Positions 26,246-34,814 of a stretch of DNA of 64,000 bases are shown here, in pieces (position 1 is the stretch's first letter; each line of letters opens with the position of its first letter). The DNA is taken from the NCBI GenBank assembly GCA_938049225.1, contig CALICM010000002.1, positions 62,001 through 126,000 on the forward strand, written 5' to 3'. The translations under genes and the position numbers were made by a program. Below the pieces are notes generated by a model. The model ran no database searches and was not told where the DNA came from. It saw only the letters and a list, made by a program, of their open reading frames with translations. The stretch is from an uncultured Paracoccaceae bacterium. Its GTDB lineage: Bacteria > Pseudomonadota > Alphaproteobacteria > Rhodobacterales > Rhodobacteraceae.

Positions 26246-27126
26246 TGACACAGGTGCTGGTCTGCGGCTCGGCCGTCGTCGATATCGTGTTTCAGGTCGC
26301 GGATTTTCCGACTGCGCCTGAGAAGTATCGCGCCGAAGCCGCGAAAATTACCGGCGGCGGCTGCGCTGGCAACGCCGCCGTTGCCATCGCGCGCCTCGGC
26401 GGCGCCCCGCATCTGATCGCACGATGCGGTGCCGATTTGATGGGCGACCTGACCCTAGACGGCCTGGCCCGCGAAGGCGTCAAACTGGACCTGGTTCAAC
26501 GCGGCAGCGGCCAATCCGCCTTTAGCTCGATCTTGGTGGATGCCACGGGAGAACGGCAGATCGTCGCATTTCGCGGCGAAGGTTTGGCCGAAACCCTTCC
26601 CGACATTGACCTGGGTCGTCCGGCCGTTGTCCTCGCCGATACGCGCTGGCCCGAAGCGGCCGAGGTGGCGCTGACCCATGCGCGCAACGTGGGCATCCCA
26701 GGTGTGCTCGATGGCGAAGATCCGGTGCCCGGCCCGTTGGTCGCGCTCGCTTCGCACACCGTTTTCTCGGCCCAGGGGCTGCGCGCCTTCACCGGGTTGA
26801 TGGATCTGACCGAAGCCCTGGAGGCTGTCGCCTCTCCCGGTCGCTGGACAGCTGTGACCGACGGCGCGGCTGGCACTTTGTTCATCGATCAAGCAGGCCA
26901 ACTGGCCCTGATCCTGCCGCCCCGAATTGAACCCCTGGACACCTTGGGCGCCGGTGACGTCTGGCACGGCGCTTTCGCCTTGCGCCTGGCGGAAGGCGCC
27001 CCCGAACCGGAAGCGGTGCGTTTTGCCAATGCCGCCGCCGCCTTGAAATGCACCCGCGCCGGGGGCCGCGATGGCACCCCGAGTCGGTCCGAGACAGATG
27101 ATTTTATGCAAAGGACAGATCCATGA
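26242..27126 (+). CDS. PfkB family kinase, sulfofructose-kinase-like (YihV group)
   Basis: 294 residues. PfkB signatures are the double glycine segment GGGCAGNAAVAIARLGG (about 37-53) and DTLGAGDVWHGAFAL with the catalytic Asp. Compared with E. coli YihV as I remember it, LADTRWPEA, GVLDGEDP, TVFSAQGLRAFTG and ALKCTRAGGRDGTP align without gaps to the same regions. Of the YihV sulfonate-contact residues Lys27, Asn109 and Arg138, Lys27 and the Arg (here 134) are kept, but the Asn position is Ala108. So it may phosphorylate an anionic ketose such as sulfofructose, or a neutral ketohexose. It overlaps both neighbours by ATGA. Confidence 0.85.
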   Translation: MMTQVLVCGSAVVDIVFQVADFPTAPEKYRAEAAKITGGGCAGNAAVAIARLGGAPHLIARCGADLMGDLTLDGLAREGVKLDLVQRGSGQSAFSSILVDATGERQIVAFRGEGLAETLPDIDLGRPAVVLADTRWPEAAEVALTHARNVGIPGVLDGEDPVPGPLVALASHTVFSAQGLRAFTGLMDLTEALEAVASPGRWTAVTDGAAGTLFIDQAGQLALILPPRIEPLDTLGAGDVWHGAFALRLAEGAPEPEAVRFANAAAALKCTRAGGRDGTPSRSETDDFMQRTDP

Positions 27127-28145
27127 CCCTGACACCCGGCAAGCTTTGGGGCCTGCGCCGCATGGCCGACGCGCAAGGCCGTTTCAAAATGACCGCCGTT
27201 GACCAACGCCCGCCCATCAAGAACCCCATCGCTGCATATCATGGCACCGCCGAGGCCCCGTGGGAGGATGTCGCCCGCTTCAAGACGCTTCTTGTCCAAA
27301 CTCTGCAAGGTGCCTCGACCGCGATGCTGCTGGACCCACATTACGCGATCCCGATGGGGTTGGACGCGCTCTCGCCCACCAAGGGTCTGATCGTGACGCT
27401 CGAGGATAGCCTGTTTCAAGACACGCCCGGGGGGCGCCTGTCTGCCGAAATCGACGATTGGTCCGTGGGCAAGATTAAGCGGATGGGCGGGGATGCGGTC
27501 AAAGTACTGGCCTGGTACCGCCCGGACGCCAGTGCCGAGGTTTGCCAAGCCCAACAAGATTTCACCAAGGCCATCGGTGCTGCCTGCGCCAAATACGACA
27601 TCCCCTTTCTGTTTGAGCTGCTGGTCTATCCGCTGGCGGGCGATGCCGACCAGACCAAAGACTATGTCGAGATGACGGGAAAACGGGCGGACGATGTGCT
27701 GCGCTCGGTCGAAGAGTTCGCCAAACCCGACTACGGTGTCGATGTCTTCAAACTGGAAAGCCCGGTCAACGCTGCCGACGCTGATGGGTCCGCCGCGGTC
27801 CAGGCCGTGTTCGACGAGATGGGCCGCCTGGCCGACCGCCCTTGGGTGATGCTGTCGGCGGGCGCGGGTAAGCCTGAGTTCAAAGCGATCCTGGAACACG
27901 CCTACCATGCCGGCGCCTCGGGTTACCTTGCAGGCCGGGCGATCTGGCTCGAGGCTTTTGGCGCTTATCCCGACTGGGGTGCGATCGAGGCCGGACTGCG
28001 CGGCGGGTCGGTCGACTACATGAATGACCTCAACGCACTGACGGACGCCGCTGCCACCCCCTGGTTCGACCATCCGCTCTATGCGGGCAAGGCGGGGTTC
28101 CAGCCCTCCGACGCCAGCTTCCGCCATGGTTACGAGGATATCTGA
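27123..28145 (+). CDS. Class I aldolase, LacD/YihT family
   Basis: 340 residues of TIM-barrel type. Family marks are FKMTAVDQRPPI near residue 22, LLDPHYAIPMG, AVKVLAWYRPD, FLFELLVYPL, VDVFKLESPV and SAGAGKPEFKAILEHAYHAG, with GYLAGRAIW near the C-terminus. The Lys in VFKLESPV is the expected Schiff-base residue. Relatives split tagatose-1,6-bisphosphate (LacD) or sulfofructose-1-phosphate (YihT) into dihydroxyacetone phosphate and an aldehyde. It follows the kinase by ATGA overlap, so the two very probably act in sequence. The residues that choose between substrates cannot be settled by eye. Confidence 0.85.
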   Translation: MTLTPGKLWGLRRMADAQGRFKMTAVDQRPPIKNPIAAYHGTAEAPWEDVARFKTLLVQTLQGASTAMLLDPHYAIPMGLDALSPTKGLIVTLEDSLFQDTPGGRLSAEIDDWSVGKIKRMGGDAVKVLAWYRPDASAEVCQAQQDFTKAIGAACAKYDIPFLFELLVYPLAGDADQTKDYVEMTGKRADDVLRSVEEFAKPDYGVDVFKLESPVNAADADGSAAVQAVFDEMGRLADRPWVMLSAGAGKPEFKAILEHAYHAGASGYLAGRAIWLEAFGAYPDWGAIEAGLRGGSVDYMNDLNALTDAAATPWFDHPLYAGKAGFQPSDASFRHGYEDI

Positions 28146-29518
28146 TGGCGCGCATCGGTATCCTTCCGCTGGGGCGCCCCACCTTCGATGTGCCTTTCGC
28201 TGAGGAGAAACTGGCGGGTATGCTGGCGGCCCTTGATGTTTCGGGCCACCAGATCCTTGGCCCGCGACACCTTCTGTTTGACCTTGAGGCCGCGCGCGAC
28301 GGTATCGAAACGCTCAAGGCCGAGGGCATTGATCAACTGCTCCTCTTGCAGGTCAACTTCACCGATGCGGTTGTCGCGGTCGAGGCGGCGAATGCCTTCG
28401 ACCGCCCCCTGTCGATCTGGGCGATCCCCGAGCCACGCCTTGGGGGGCGCCTGCGCCTGAACGCTTTTTGTGGCCTCAACCTCGCCAGCCATGCCCTGGG
28501 CCTGGCGGGGCGTGGTTTTGGCTGGCTTTACGCGGATCCGCAAACCGCTGATCTTGACGGTCTGCTCAGCGGTGCGCATCCGTCTGGGCGTCTGGCACCT
28601 GAACCCGCAGGGGATGCTGTTGCGGGCGCTGTGACGGCCCAAGCCCTGACTGGCAAGCGCATCGCCCGGATTGGCGCGCACCCAGACGGGTTCGACACTT
28701 GCGCCTATGATGCGGGCGCGCTCAAAACCCTAGCGGGGGTCGAGGTTGATGCCCTCGAATTGGACCAACTCTTTGACACCGCCCGCGCGGCCCCTGCCCA
28801 GGCCGCCGAAGCGCTGAGGGCAGACACCGCCGGACAACTGTCGAATTTGGGGGAGGTCGATCCGGGCGAGTTGGACCGCTCACTCCGCTTGCGCTTGGCC
28901 TTGGATCACATCCGCACCCAGGGCGACTACGATGCTTTCGCGATCCGCTGCTGGCCCGAGACCTTCACTGAATATGGTGGCGCGGTCTGTGGCCCGGTCG
29001 CGCAATTGGGCGAGGCGCGTGTTCCCTGTGCCTGCGAGGCCGATGTCTATGGCGCGCTGACACAAATGCTGCTGCAGCAGGTGGCCGACGCGGCGGTCTT
29101 TTTGGTCGATCTGGTGGATATGGATGTGGGTGACAACTCGGGCGTGGTCTGGCACTGCGGTCAGGCCCCGCTCAGCATGGCTGATCCCGAGACGCCGCCG
29201 CAGGCCACGATCCACACCAATCGCAAAATGCCGCTGCTGTACGAGTTCCCGCTCAAACCCGGCCGCGTGACCTTTGCCCGCGTGTCCCAGGCCCATGGGA
29301 CCCCGCGCATGGTCATTGCGGGTGGCGAGATGTTGCGCCGACCGATGGCCTTCACCGGTACCTCGGGCGTGGTCCGATTCGATCGGGATGCGGGCGCGGT
29401 GCTCGACGATGTGATCGCCAGCGGGCTAGAGCATCACATGGGGCTGGTCTATGGCGACCATCGCACGGCGTTGAAAGACGCGGCCGCCGCCCTCAAGTTG
29501 CCGGTTCTGGAGTTGTAA
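28145..29518 (+). CDS. L-fucose/L-arabinose isomerase-like protein
   Basis: 457 residues. The N-terminal half (IGILPLGRPTFDVPF) and QLLLLQVNFTDA resemble the fucose isomerase fold, CEADVYGALTQMLLQ and DLVDMDVGDNSG supply the likely metal-binding Glu and Asp, and GTSGVVRF ends the C-terminal domain. Members convert aldoses to ketoses. In this operon it would supply the ketose to the PfkB kinase. It starts inside the stop of the aldolase gene (TGATG). The exact sugar is unknown. Confidence 0.8.
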   Translation: MARIGILPLGRPTFDVPFAEEKLAGMLAALDVSGHQILGPRHLLFDLEAARDGIETLKAEGIDQLLLLQVNFTDAVVAVEAANAFDRPLSIWAIPEPRLGGRLRLNAFCGLNLASHALGLAGRGFGWLYADPQTADLDGLLSGAHPSGRLAPEPAGDAVAGAVTAQALTGKRIARIGAHPDGFDTCAYDAGALKTLAGVEVDALELDQLFDTARAAPAQAAEALRADTAGQLSNLGEVDPGELDRSLRLRLALDHIRTQGDYDAFAIRCWPETFTEYGGAVCGPVAQLGEARVPCACEADVYGALTQMLLQQVADAAVFLVDLVDMDVGDNSGVVWHCGQAPLSMADPETPPQATIHTNRKMPLLYEFPLKPGRVTFARVSQAHGTPRMVIAGGEMLRRPMAFTGTSGVVRFDRDAGAVLDDVIASGLEHHMGLVYGDHRTALKDAAAALKLPVLEL

Positions 29519-29524
29519 GTTCGA

Positions 29525-30637
29525 ATGACTAAACGTTACGGTATTATTGGCAGCGGCATGATGGGCCGCGAGCATATTCGCAATATCGGCCTGCTTGAGG
29601 GGGCCAAAGTCGCCGCCATCGCCGATCCCGACTTGGTGCAAACACGTCAGGCGCAGGACCAAGCCGGGCCCGATTGCGCGAGTTATCTGACCCACCAAGA
29701 GATGTTGTCCGCAGGCGGGTTGGACGCGGTGGTAATCGCCGCCCCCAACCACCTGCACCTGCCGATCCTTCAGGATGTGCTGGCGACGGAACTGCCCGTT
29801 TTGTGCGAAAAACCCCTAGGGTTGACCGACACCGAATGCGCCCGGATCGAGGTGCTGCAGGCCCGCCGCTCAGCGCCGCTTTGGGTGGCGATGGAATATC
29901 GCTACATGCCCGCCGTGGCACGTTTGTTAGAGGAGGTTGCGAAAGGCACGGCGGGCACCGTGCAGATGCTCTCGATCCGCGAGCATCGCTTCCCATTCTT
30001 GCCGAAAGTTGGCGATTGGAACCGCTTTAACGCGCAGACCGGCGGCACATTGGTCGAGAAATGCTGCCATTTCTTCGATTTGATGCGCCTGATCCTGAAG
30101 TCGGACCCGATCCGGGTTTATGCCAGCGGCAATATCGACGTGAACTTCCTGGATGAGGATTACGAAGGCCGCAAACCCGATGTCATCGACAATGCCTATG
30201 TCATCGTCGATTTTGCCAGCGGCACGCGGGCGATGTTGGATCTGTGCATGTTCGCGGAAGGATCCTATTGGCAGGAGGTCATATCGGCCACCGGCGACAT
30301 CGCCCGCATCGACGCACGGGTGCCAGGACCGGCACGCTTCAATCCGGACGGCGAAGAGCGCGCCAGTCAGTTGTTGATCAGCCCCCGCCTGAAACGTTCG
30401 TTCCACCGCGAGGATATTGCGGTTGATCCCGCCATCGCTTGGGCGGGGGACCACCACGGCTCGACCTTTTACCAGCACCAACGTTTTTTGCGGATGCTGA
30501 ACGAAGGGGGTGCGCCCGAGGTCACCGTCCACGATGGCCGTATTGCCGTGGCGGTTGGGGCCGCCGCCGAGCTGAGCGTGCGCACTGGTCAAGCCGTGGC
30601 CCTTCCCAGTTTTGAGCAGGAGATGGCGGATGCCTGA
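29525..30637 (+). CDS. Gfo/Idh/MocA family oxidoreductase
   Basis: 370 residues. The Rossmann motif GIIGSGMMGREH is at residues 5-16, EKPLGLTD gives the catalytic Lys of the EKP motif, and TGGTLVEKCCHFFDLMRL lies in the C-terminal alpha/beta domain. Members oxidise or reduce sugars, polyols or sugar acids with NAD(P). It begins six bases after the isomerase gene and ends eight bases inside the next gene. In this pathway it may oxidise the starting sugar or the aldolase product. Confidence 0.9.
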   Translation: MTKRYGIIGSGMMGREHIRNIGLLEGAKVAAIADPDLVQTRQAQDQAGPDCASYLTHQEMLSAGGLDAVVIAAPNHLHLPILQDVLATELPVLCEKPLGLTDTECARIEVLQARRSAPLWVAMEYRYMPAVARLLEEVAKGTAGTVQMLSIREHRFPFLPKVGDWNRFNAQTGGTLVEKCCHFFDLMRLILKSDPIRVYASGNIDVNFLDEDYEGRKPDVIDNAYVIVDFASGTRAMLDLCMFAEGSYWQEVISATGDIARIDARVPGPARFNPDGEERASQLLISPRLKRSFHREDIAVDPAIAWAGDHHGSTFYQHQRFLRMLNEGGAPEVTVHDGRIAVAVGAAAELSVRTGQAVALPSFEQEMADA

Positions 30638-31553
30638 TGTCGTGATTTCAGAATTCATGGACGAGGCCGCCGTGGCCGACCTCGCCGCCCGCTTCGACAC
30701 GCTTTATGACCCCAAGCTGGTCGATGACCCGGCGGCGCTGGCGGCGGCGGTGACCGAAGCGCGCGCGTTGATCGTCCGCAACCGCACCCAGGTGCGTGGT
30801 GCGCTTTTGGAGGGGGCAGGGGCCCTTACGGTTGTCGGGCGCCTGGGGGTGGGGCTTGACAACATCGATCTACCGGCCTGCGAAGCGCGCGGGATCGAGG
30901 TGATCCCCGCTGTCGGTGCCAACAACGCCTCGGTCGCCGAATACGTAATCACCGCCGCCCTGATCCTGCTGCGTGGCGCCTGGCTTCGCAGCGCCGAAGT
31001 GGCGGCGGGCACCTGGCCCCGGCAAGCGATGATGGGCGCCGAGGTTGGGGGTAAAACGCTGGGCTTGGTCGGTTATGGCGGCATTGCCCGCGAAACAGCG
31101 ACCCGTGCGACAGCCCTGGGCATGCATGTTGTCGCCTATGACCCCTTCCTACCGCCCGGTGATCCCGCATGGGCAGGTGCCCAGACGCTGGACTTGGACC
31201 AGGTCTTTGCCCAGGCTGATGTCCTCAGCCTGCATGTGCCGCTGACGGACGACACCCGGCATATGGTAAGTGCAAGCTGTTTAGCGCTGATGAAACCGGG
31301 CGCTGTCGTGATCAATGCCGCGCGAGGCGGGGTGGTGGATGAGGCTGCGCTGGCCGCCTCCCTCAGCCGGGGGCACACAGGTGGGGCCGCTTTAGATGTG
31401 TTCGAGGTTGAGCCCCTGACTGCCGATGCGGGTCAGAAGTTCGAGGGCCTGAACGTGCTGCTGACGCCGCATATCGCGGGGGTTACGGCGGAAAGTAACG
31501 TGCGGGTCAGCTCGATGATATCCGAAAAAATAGCGTCAAAATTGAAATCTTAG
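30630..31553 (+). CDS. 2-hydroxyacid dehydrogenase, SlcC-like
   Basis: About 307 residues. VVGRLGVGLDNIDL, the NAD motif LGLVGYGGIARETA and INAARGGVVDEAAL with HIAGVT give the D-2-hydroxyacid dehydrogenase (PGDH-like) layout including the catalytic Arg-Glu-His set. Its length and N-terminus (VISEFMDEAAV) recall SlcC, the (S)-sulfolactate dehydrogenase of sulfonate users, which is a memory-based resemblance and not an alignment. ATG 30630 is preferred, because AGGAG lies ten bases upstream. The stop overlaps that of dcd by four bases on the opposite strand. Confidence 0.85.
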   Translation: MPDVVISEFMDEAAVADLAARFDTLYDPKLVDDPAALAAAVTEARALIVRNRTQVRGALLEGAGALTVVGRLGVGLDNIDLPACEARGIEVIPAVGANNASVAEYVITAALILLRGAWLRSAEVAAGTWPRQAMMGAEVGGKTLGLVGYGGIARETATRATALGMHVVAYDPFLPPGDPAWAGAQTLDLDQVFAQADVLSLHVPLTDDTRHMVSASCLALMKPGAVVINAARGGVVDEAALAASLSRGHTGGAALDVFEVEPLTADAGQKFEGLNVLLTPHIAGVTAESNVRVSSMISEKIASKLKS

Positions 31554-32629
31554 GGAGGGCCTTTGAAGTGCTTGGACAGCTTCAGGCCTTGCCCCTGATA
31601 GTTGGACTTCAGATCCGCCCCATAAAGCGCTGTTGGCCGCGCGGCCATCTTTTCATAAACCAGCCGCCCGACGATCTGTCCATGCTCCAGCGCAAAGGGT
31701 GCTTCGTGGCAGCGCACCTCGAGCACGCCGCGCGACCCATGGCCGCCTGCTGCCGCATGCCCGAAGCCTGGGTCAAAGAAACCGGCGTAATGCACCCGAA
31801 ACTCGCCCACCATCGCCAGATAGGGTGCCATTTCGGCGGCATAATCGGGGGGGACATGCACTGCCTCGCGGCTGACCAAAATGTAGAACGCGCCTGGGTC
31901 CAGGATAATCCGCCCGTCGTTCGCCGCGACCGGCTCCCAAAAATCCTTGACCCGGTAGTGTCCAATCAGGTCCAGGTCGATCAATCCCGTATGCGGTTTC
32001 GCGCGGTACCCCACCAGCGCCCCTTCGCGCTGCAGGTCGACAGAAAACCCCAGGCCGCCATCGATATGTGCGGGCCCGTTGACCAGGCTCACATCGTCGT
32101 GCAGGGCCCGTAGGGCAGCATCGTCCAGCACAGCCTGCCCGGTGCGGAACCGTATCTGGTTCAACCGCATGCCCGGCCGGGCCAGCACTGAGAACGAGCG
32201 CGGCGAGATCTCGGCATAGAGCGGCCCAGTGTAGCCGGGGTCGATCCGGTCGAACTCGGTCCCATGATCGGTGATCAGCCGCGTGAACAAATCCAGCCGC
32301 CCGGTCGAGGATTTGGCGTTTGCCACCGCCGATATATCACCCGGCAGCGCCAGCGACTCCATCAGCGGGACCAGATACACACAGCCCTTCTCAAGCACCG
32401 CCCCAGGTGTCAGGTCGATGCGGTGCATCGCAAACTGGGGTAACCGCTCGGCCAAAGTTGCCCCCGCCCCTGGCAGAAACGAGGCCCGCACGCGCCAGGC
32501 CGTGGTCCCCAACCGCAAATCCAGACTGGCTGGCTGTACCTGATCCGCATCCGCTGGTCGGTCCAACAGGATCTGGCCGCCGTCGATCATCATTTTCAGG
32601 GTTTGCGAGGGAAGGACGCCGTGGGTCAT
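31550..32629 (-). CDS. dcd: dCTP deaminase, double-length alphaproteobacterial form
   Basis: About 359 residues, roughly twice the usual length of about 190. The N-terminal half keeps the family core: QPASLDLRLG, AKSSTGRLDLFTRLI, DRIDPGYTGPLYAEISP and NQIRF; the Glu of AEI is the expected catalytic residue. The C-terminal half repeats the fold in divergent form (FDPGFGH, EVRCHEAPF, GQIVGRLVYE). The enzyme makes dUTP from dCTP for thymidylate synthesis. The ATG at 32629 follows AAGG; a TTG two codons earlier is unlikely. It overlaps the stop of the convergent dehydrogenase gene. Confidence 0.9.
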   Translation of the reverse strand: MTHGVLPSQTLKMMIDGGQILLDRPADADQVQPASLDLRLGTTAWRVRASFLPGAGATLAERLPQFAMHRIDLTPGAVLEKGCVYLVPLMESLALPGDISAVANAKSSTGRLDLFTRLITDHGTEFDRIDPGYTGPLYAEISPRSFSVLARPGMRLNQIRFRTGQAVLDDAALRALHDDVSLVNGPAHIDGGLGFSVDLQREGALVGYRAKPHTGLIDLDLIGHYRVKDFWEPVAANDGRIILDPGAFYILVSREAVHVPPDYAAEMAPYLAMVGEFRVHYAGFFDPGFGHAAAGGHGSRGVLEVRCHEAPFALEHGQIVGRLVYEKMAARPTALYGADLKSNYQGQGLKLSKHFKGPP

Positions 32630-32646
32630 GCGCAAGGCCTTGATGC

Positions 32647-32678
32647 AAAAGGCGTCAGCCCAGGGACTGACGCCTTTG
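32647..32678 (-). terminator. Terminator of tRNA-Pro
   Basis: On the minus strand GGCGTCAG pairs with CTGACGCC over an eight-base loop and TTTT follows. The A/T extensions make the stem 11 bases long and give a T-run on the plus strand too. It separates tRNA-Pro from dcd. Confidence 0.85.
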
Positions 32679-32684
32679 AATGAG

Positions 32685-32761
32685 TGGTCGGGCTAGCGAG
32701 ATTCGAACTCACGACCTTCCGTCCCCCAGACGGACGCGCTACCAGACTGCGCTATAGCCCG
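32685..32761 (-). tRNA. tRNA-Pro (anticodon GGG)
   Basis: A 77-base cloverleaf on the minus strand: the acceptor arm starts CGGGCTA and ends TAGCCCG, then A and CCA. The anticodon stem TCCGT/ACGGA holds the loop CTGGGGG, giving anticodon GGG for CCC and CCT codons. The T arm has GTTCGAATC. The first pair is C-G, as in bacterial tRNA-Pro. Confidence 0.96.
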
Positions 32762-32771
32762 ACTGCGATGG

Positions 32772-32800
32772 GTTATAGCCGGTTGTGCTGCGGGGGCAAG
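32772..32800 (-). promoter_or_regulatory. Promoter of tRNA-Pro
   Basis: On the minus strand CTTGCC (-35, 32800-32795) and TATAAC (-10, 32777-32772) are 17 bases apart, and the tRNA begins ten bases later. Both boxes are near consensus. Confidence 0.6.
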
Positions 32801-32805
32801 CAGGT

Positions 32806-33414
32806 TCATACGCGCGACGCGGCCATTTTCTCGCGCAGGGCCTCGAGTTTTCCGTAGAGATGCCGCAGCGCGTCCGCCCGCTGTGCCCGGGCCGGGTCCG
32901 GCGGGAAGGGGCGGCGGCTTTGATGCTTGGTGTCGGCAAACAAGTCAAACTGCGTTTCTTGCGGGGCAGGGGGTGCCGCCGCGGGCAGATCAACCTGTGG
33001 AAAGGCACGGTGATCCGGCTCGGGCGCGCGGGTCAGGACAGGCTCGGGTTTCGGCTCGGGCGGTGCCGCGACGGGCGCCGGCGTCGGTTTCGGCGCGGCC
33101 TCCACCACCTGCGGCGTCTGGATCGGGTCGGCCTCGGGCGCTAAATGCCCAAGTTCGGCGACATGCTTAACGCCCTGTTCACGCAGTACTTTTTGCGCGC
33201 CTTTGATCGTTAAACCGTCGCGGTACAGCAAATCTCGGATACCGCGCAGCAAATCGATGTCTTGCGGGCGGTAGTACCGCCGACCGCCACCGCGCTTCAC
33301 GGGTTTAATCTGGGTGAAACGGCTCTCCCAAAAACGCAGAACATGGGCTGGAATATCCAGCACCTCGGCCACTTCCGAGATCGTTCGGAAGGCGTCTGGG
33401 GATTTGCGGACCAC
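32806..33414 (-). CDS. MerR family transcriptional regulator
   Basis: 202 residues. The winged helix ([25 protein letters not shown], residues about 9-33) with [12 protein letters not shown] is a MerR DNA-binding domain. The rest is unusual: residues about 95-155 are a Pro-Ala-Glu-rich linker, ending in a short helical C-terminus ([15 protein letters not shown]). There is no cysteine metal site. It starts at a GTG (33414) 11 bases after ihfA and is cotranscribed with it, a gene order conserved in alphaproteobacteria. Its targets are unknown. Confidence 0.9.
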   Translation of the reverse strand: MVRKSPDAFRTISEVAEVLDIPAHVLRFWESRFTQIKPVKRGGGRRYYRPQDIDLLRGIRDLLYRDGLTIKGAQKVLREQGVKHVAELGHLAPEADPIQTPQVVEAAPKPTPAPVAAPPEPKPEPVLTRAPEPDHRAFPQVDLPAAAPPAPQETQFDLFADTKHQSRRPFPPDPARAQRADALRHLYGKLEALREKMAASRV

Positions 33415-33425
33415 CGCGCGCGCCC

Positions 33426-33728
33426 TTAGCTTTTGTTGCCAGCGTCGACGCGCTCTTTCATCAAATGCGAAGGTCGGAAGGTCAAGACCCGCCGGGGCGA
33501 GATCGGAACCTCCTCCCCCGTTTTGGGATTGCGGCCCATCCGTGCCGATTTGGTCCGCACGTTAAAGGTGCCAAAGGACGAGATCTTGACGCTGTTGCCA
33601 GCTGCCAGGGCATTGGACATATGCGTCAGCACCGACTCGACCAATTCGGCGGACTCGTTGCGGGACAGCCCCACTTCCTGAAAAACCGCCTCGGCCAAGT
33701 CCATGCGGGTCAGCGTCGTTTCACTCAT
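33426..33728 (-). CDS. ihfA: Integration host factor alpha subunit
   Basis: 100 residues of the HU/IHF fold: [20 protein letters not shown] at the N-terminus, [14 protein letters not shown] and the beta-arm [14 protein letters not shown] with the Pro that kinks DNA, ending [19 protein letters not shown] bends DNA in recombination and transcription. It is followed by the MerR gene and preceded by fabH. Confidence 0.97.
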   Translation of the reverse strand: MSETTLTRMDLAEAVFQEVGLSRNESAELVESVLTHMSNALAAGNSVKISSFGTFNVRTKSARMGRNPKTGEEVPISPRRVLTFRPSHLMKERVDAGNKS

Positions 33729-33831
33729 CGGTCCACCCCTGTCACAAATGCGTTGAGAGACCGTATTGGGATTCGTGAAAGCGAGTCAATAACAAGGGGT
33801 TGGAAGAAAATTCTGAGACCAACACGCGGCC

Positions 33832-34812
33832 CTACCACCGCAGGGTGGCCGCGCCCCAGGTTAAACCGCCGCCAATCGCCTCCATCAACAACAAATCACC
33901 AGGCTTGAAGCGGCCCTCTTGATTGGCCACCGACAGTGCCAGCGGGATGGACGCGGCGGATGTATTGCCATGGTCCTGCACCGTGACGATGATCTTTTCC
34001 ATCGGAATGCCGATCTTGGCGGCGGTTGCCTTGATAATTCGCATGTTCGCTTGATGCGGCACAACCCAGGTTACGTCCGAGACGTCCAAGTGAGCGCGCT
34101 CCAGTGCCTCCTCACCCGCGACCGCCAGTTTTTGGACCGCATGTTTGAACACCTCGCGCCCCTGCATTTTCAAGACGCCAGCGGTTTGTGTGGTCGACAC
34201 GCCACCATCGACATAGAGCAGGTCGTTAAACCGGCCGTCCGATCGAAGGATAGTTGACAATACGCCACGGTCGGTCGCCTCGCCTGAACCCTCTTCGGCA
34301 CCCAGGATAATCGCGCCCGCCCCGTCGCCGAACAGAACGGAGGTGGTGCGGTCGTTCCAATCCATGATCCGCGAAAACGTCTCGGCGCCGATCACCATCA
34401 CGCGCCGCGCCTGTCCCGACGCGATCAAGGCGGTCGCATTGGCCAGGGCGAAAACAAAGCCCGCGCACACGGCCTGAATGTCAAAAGCAAACCCATGTTC
34501 GCCCGTCCCAAGGGCGGCTTGCACCCGTGTCGCGGTCGAGGGGAAGGTCTGGTCCGGTGTGGCCGTGGCCAGAACAACCGCGTCGATGTCCGCCCCGGTC
34601 AGCCCCGCGTTTTCCAGCGCCATTTTTGCAGCTTCAATCGCCAGGTCCGAGGTTTTTTGACCCTCGGCCGCGAAATGTCGCCGTTCGATGCCAGACCGCG
34701 CGCGGATCCATTCGTCGGTGGTGTCGACCAGTTTTTCGAACTCGGCGTTTTCAACAACCCGCTCAGGCAGGTAGTGCCCACAGCCCAGTGCCACTGCCCG
34801 CGTGACTGCCAT
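33832..34812 (-). CDS. fabH: 3-oxoacyl-ACP synthase III
   Basis: 326 residues. The catalytic Cys lies in [14 protein letters not shown], His in [10 protein letters not shown] and Asn in [11 protein letters not shown], the complete KAS III triad. FabH condenses acetyl-CoA with malonyl-ACP to start fatty-acid synthesis. It begins two bases after plsX, as in the conserved plsX-fabH pair, so lipid synthesis genes are cotranscribed with rpmF upstream. Confidence 0.97.
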   Translation of the reverse strand: MAVTRAVALGCGHYLPERVVENAEFEKLVDTTDEWIRARSGIERRHFAAEGQKTSDLAIEAAKMALENAGLTGADIDAVVLATATPDQTFPSTATRVQAALGTGEHGFAFDIQAVCAGFVFALANATALIASGQARRVMVIGAETFSRIMDWNDRTTSVLFGDGAGAIILGAEEGSGEATDRGVLSTILRSDGRFNDLLYVDGGVSTTQTAGVLKMQGREVFKHAVQKLAVAGEEALERAHLDVSDVTWVVPHQANMRIIKATAAKIGIPMEKIIVTVQDHGNTSAASIPLALSVANQEGRFKPGDLLLMEAIGGGLTWGAATLRW

Positions 34813-34814
34813 TG

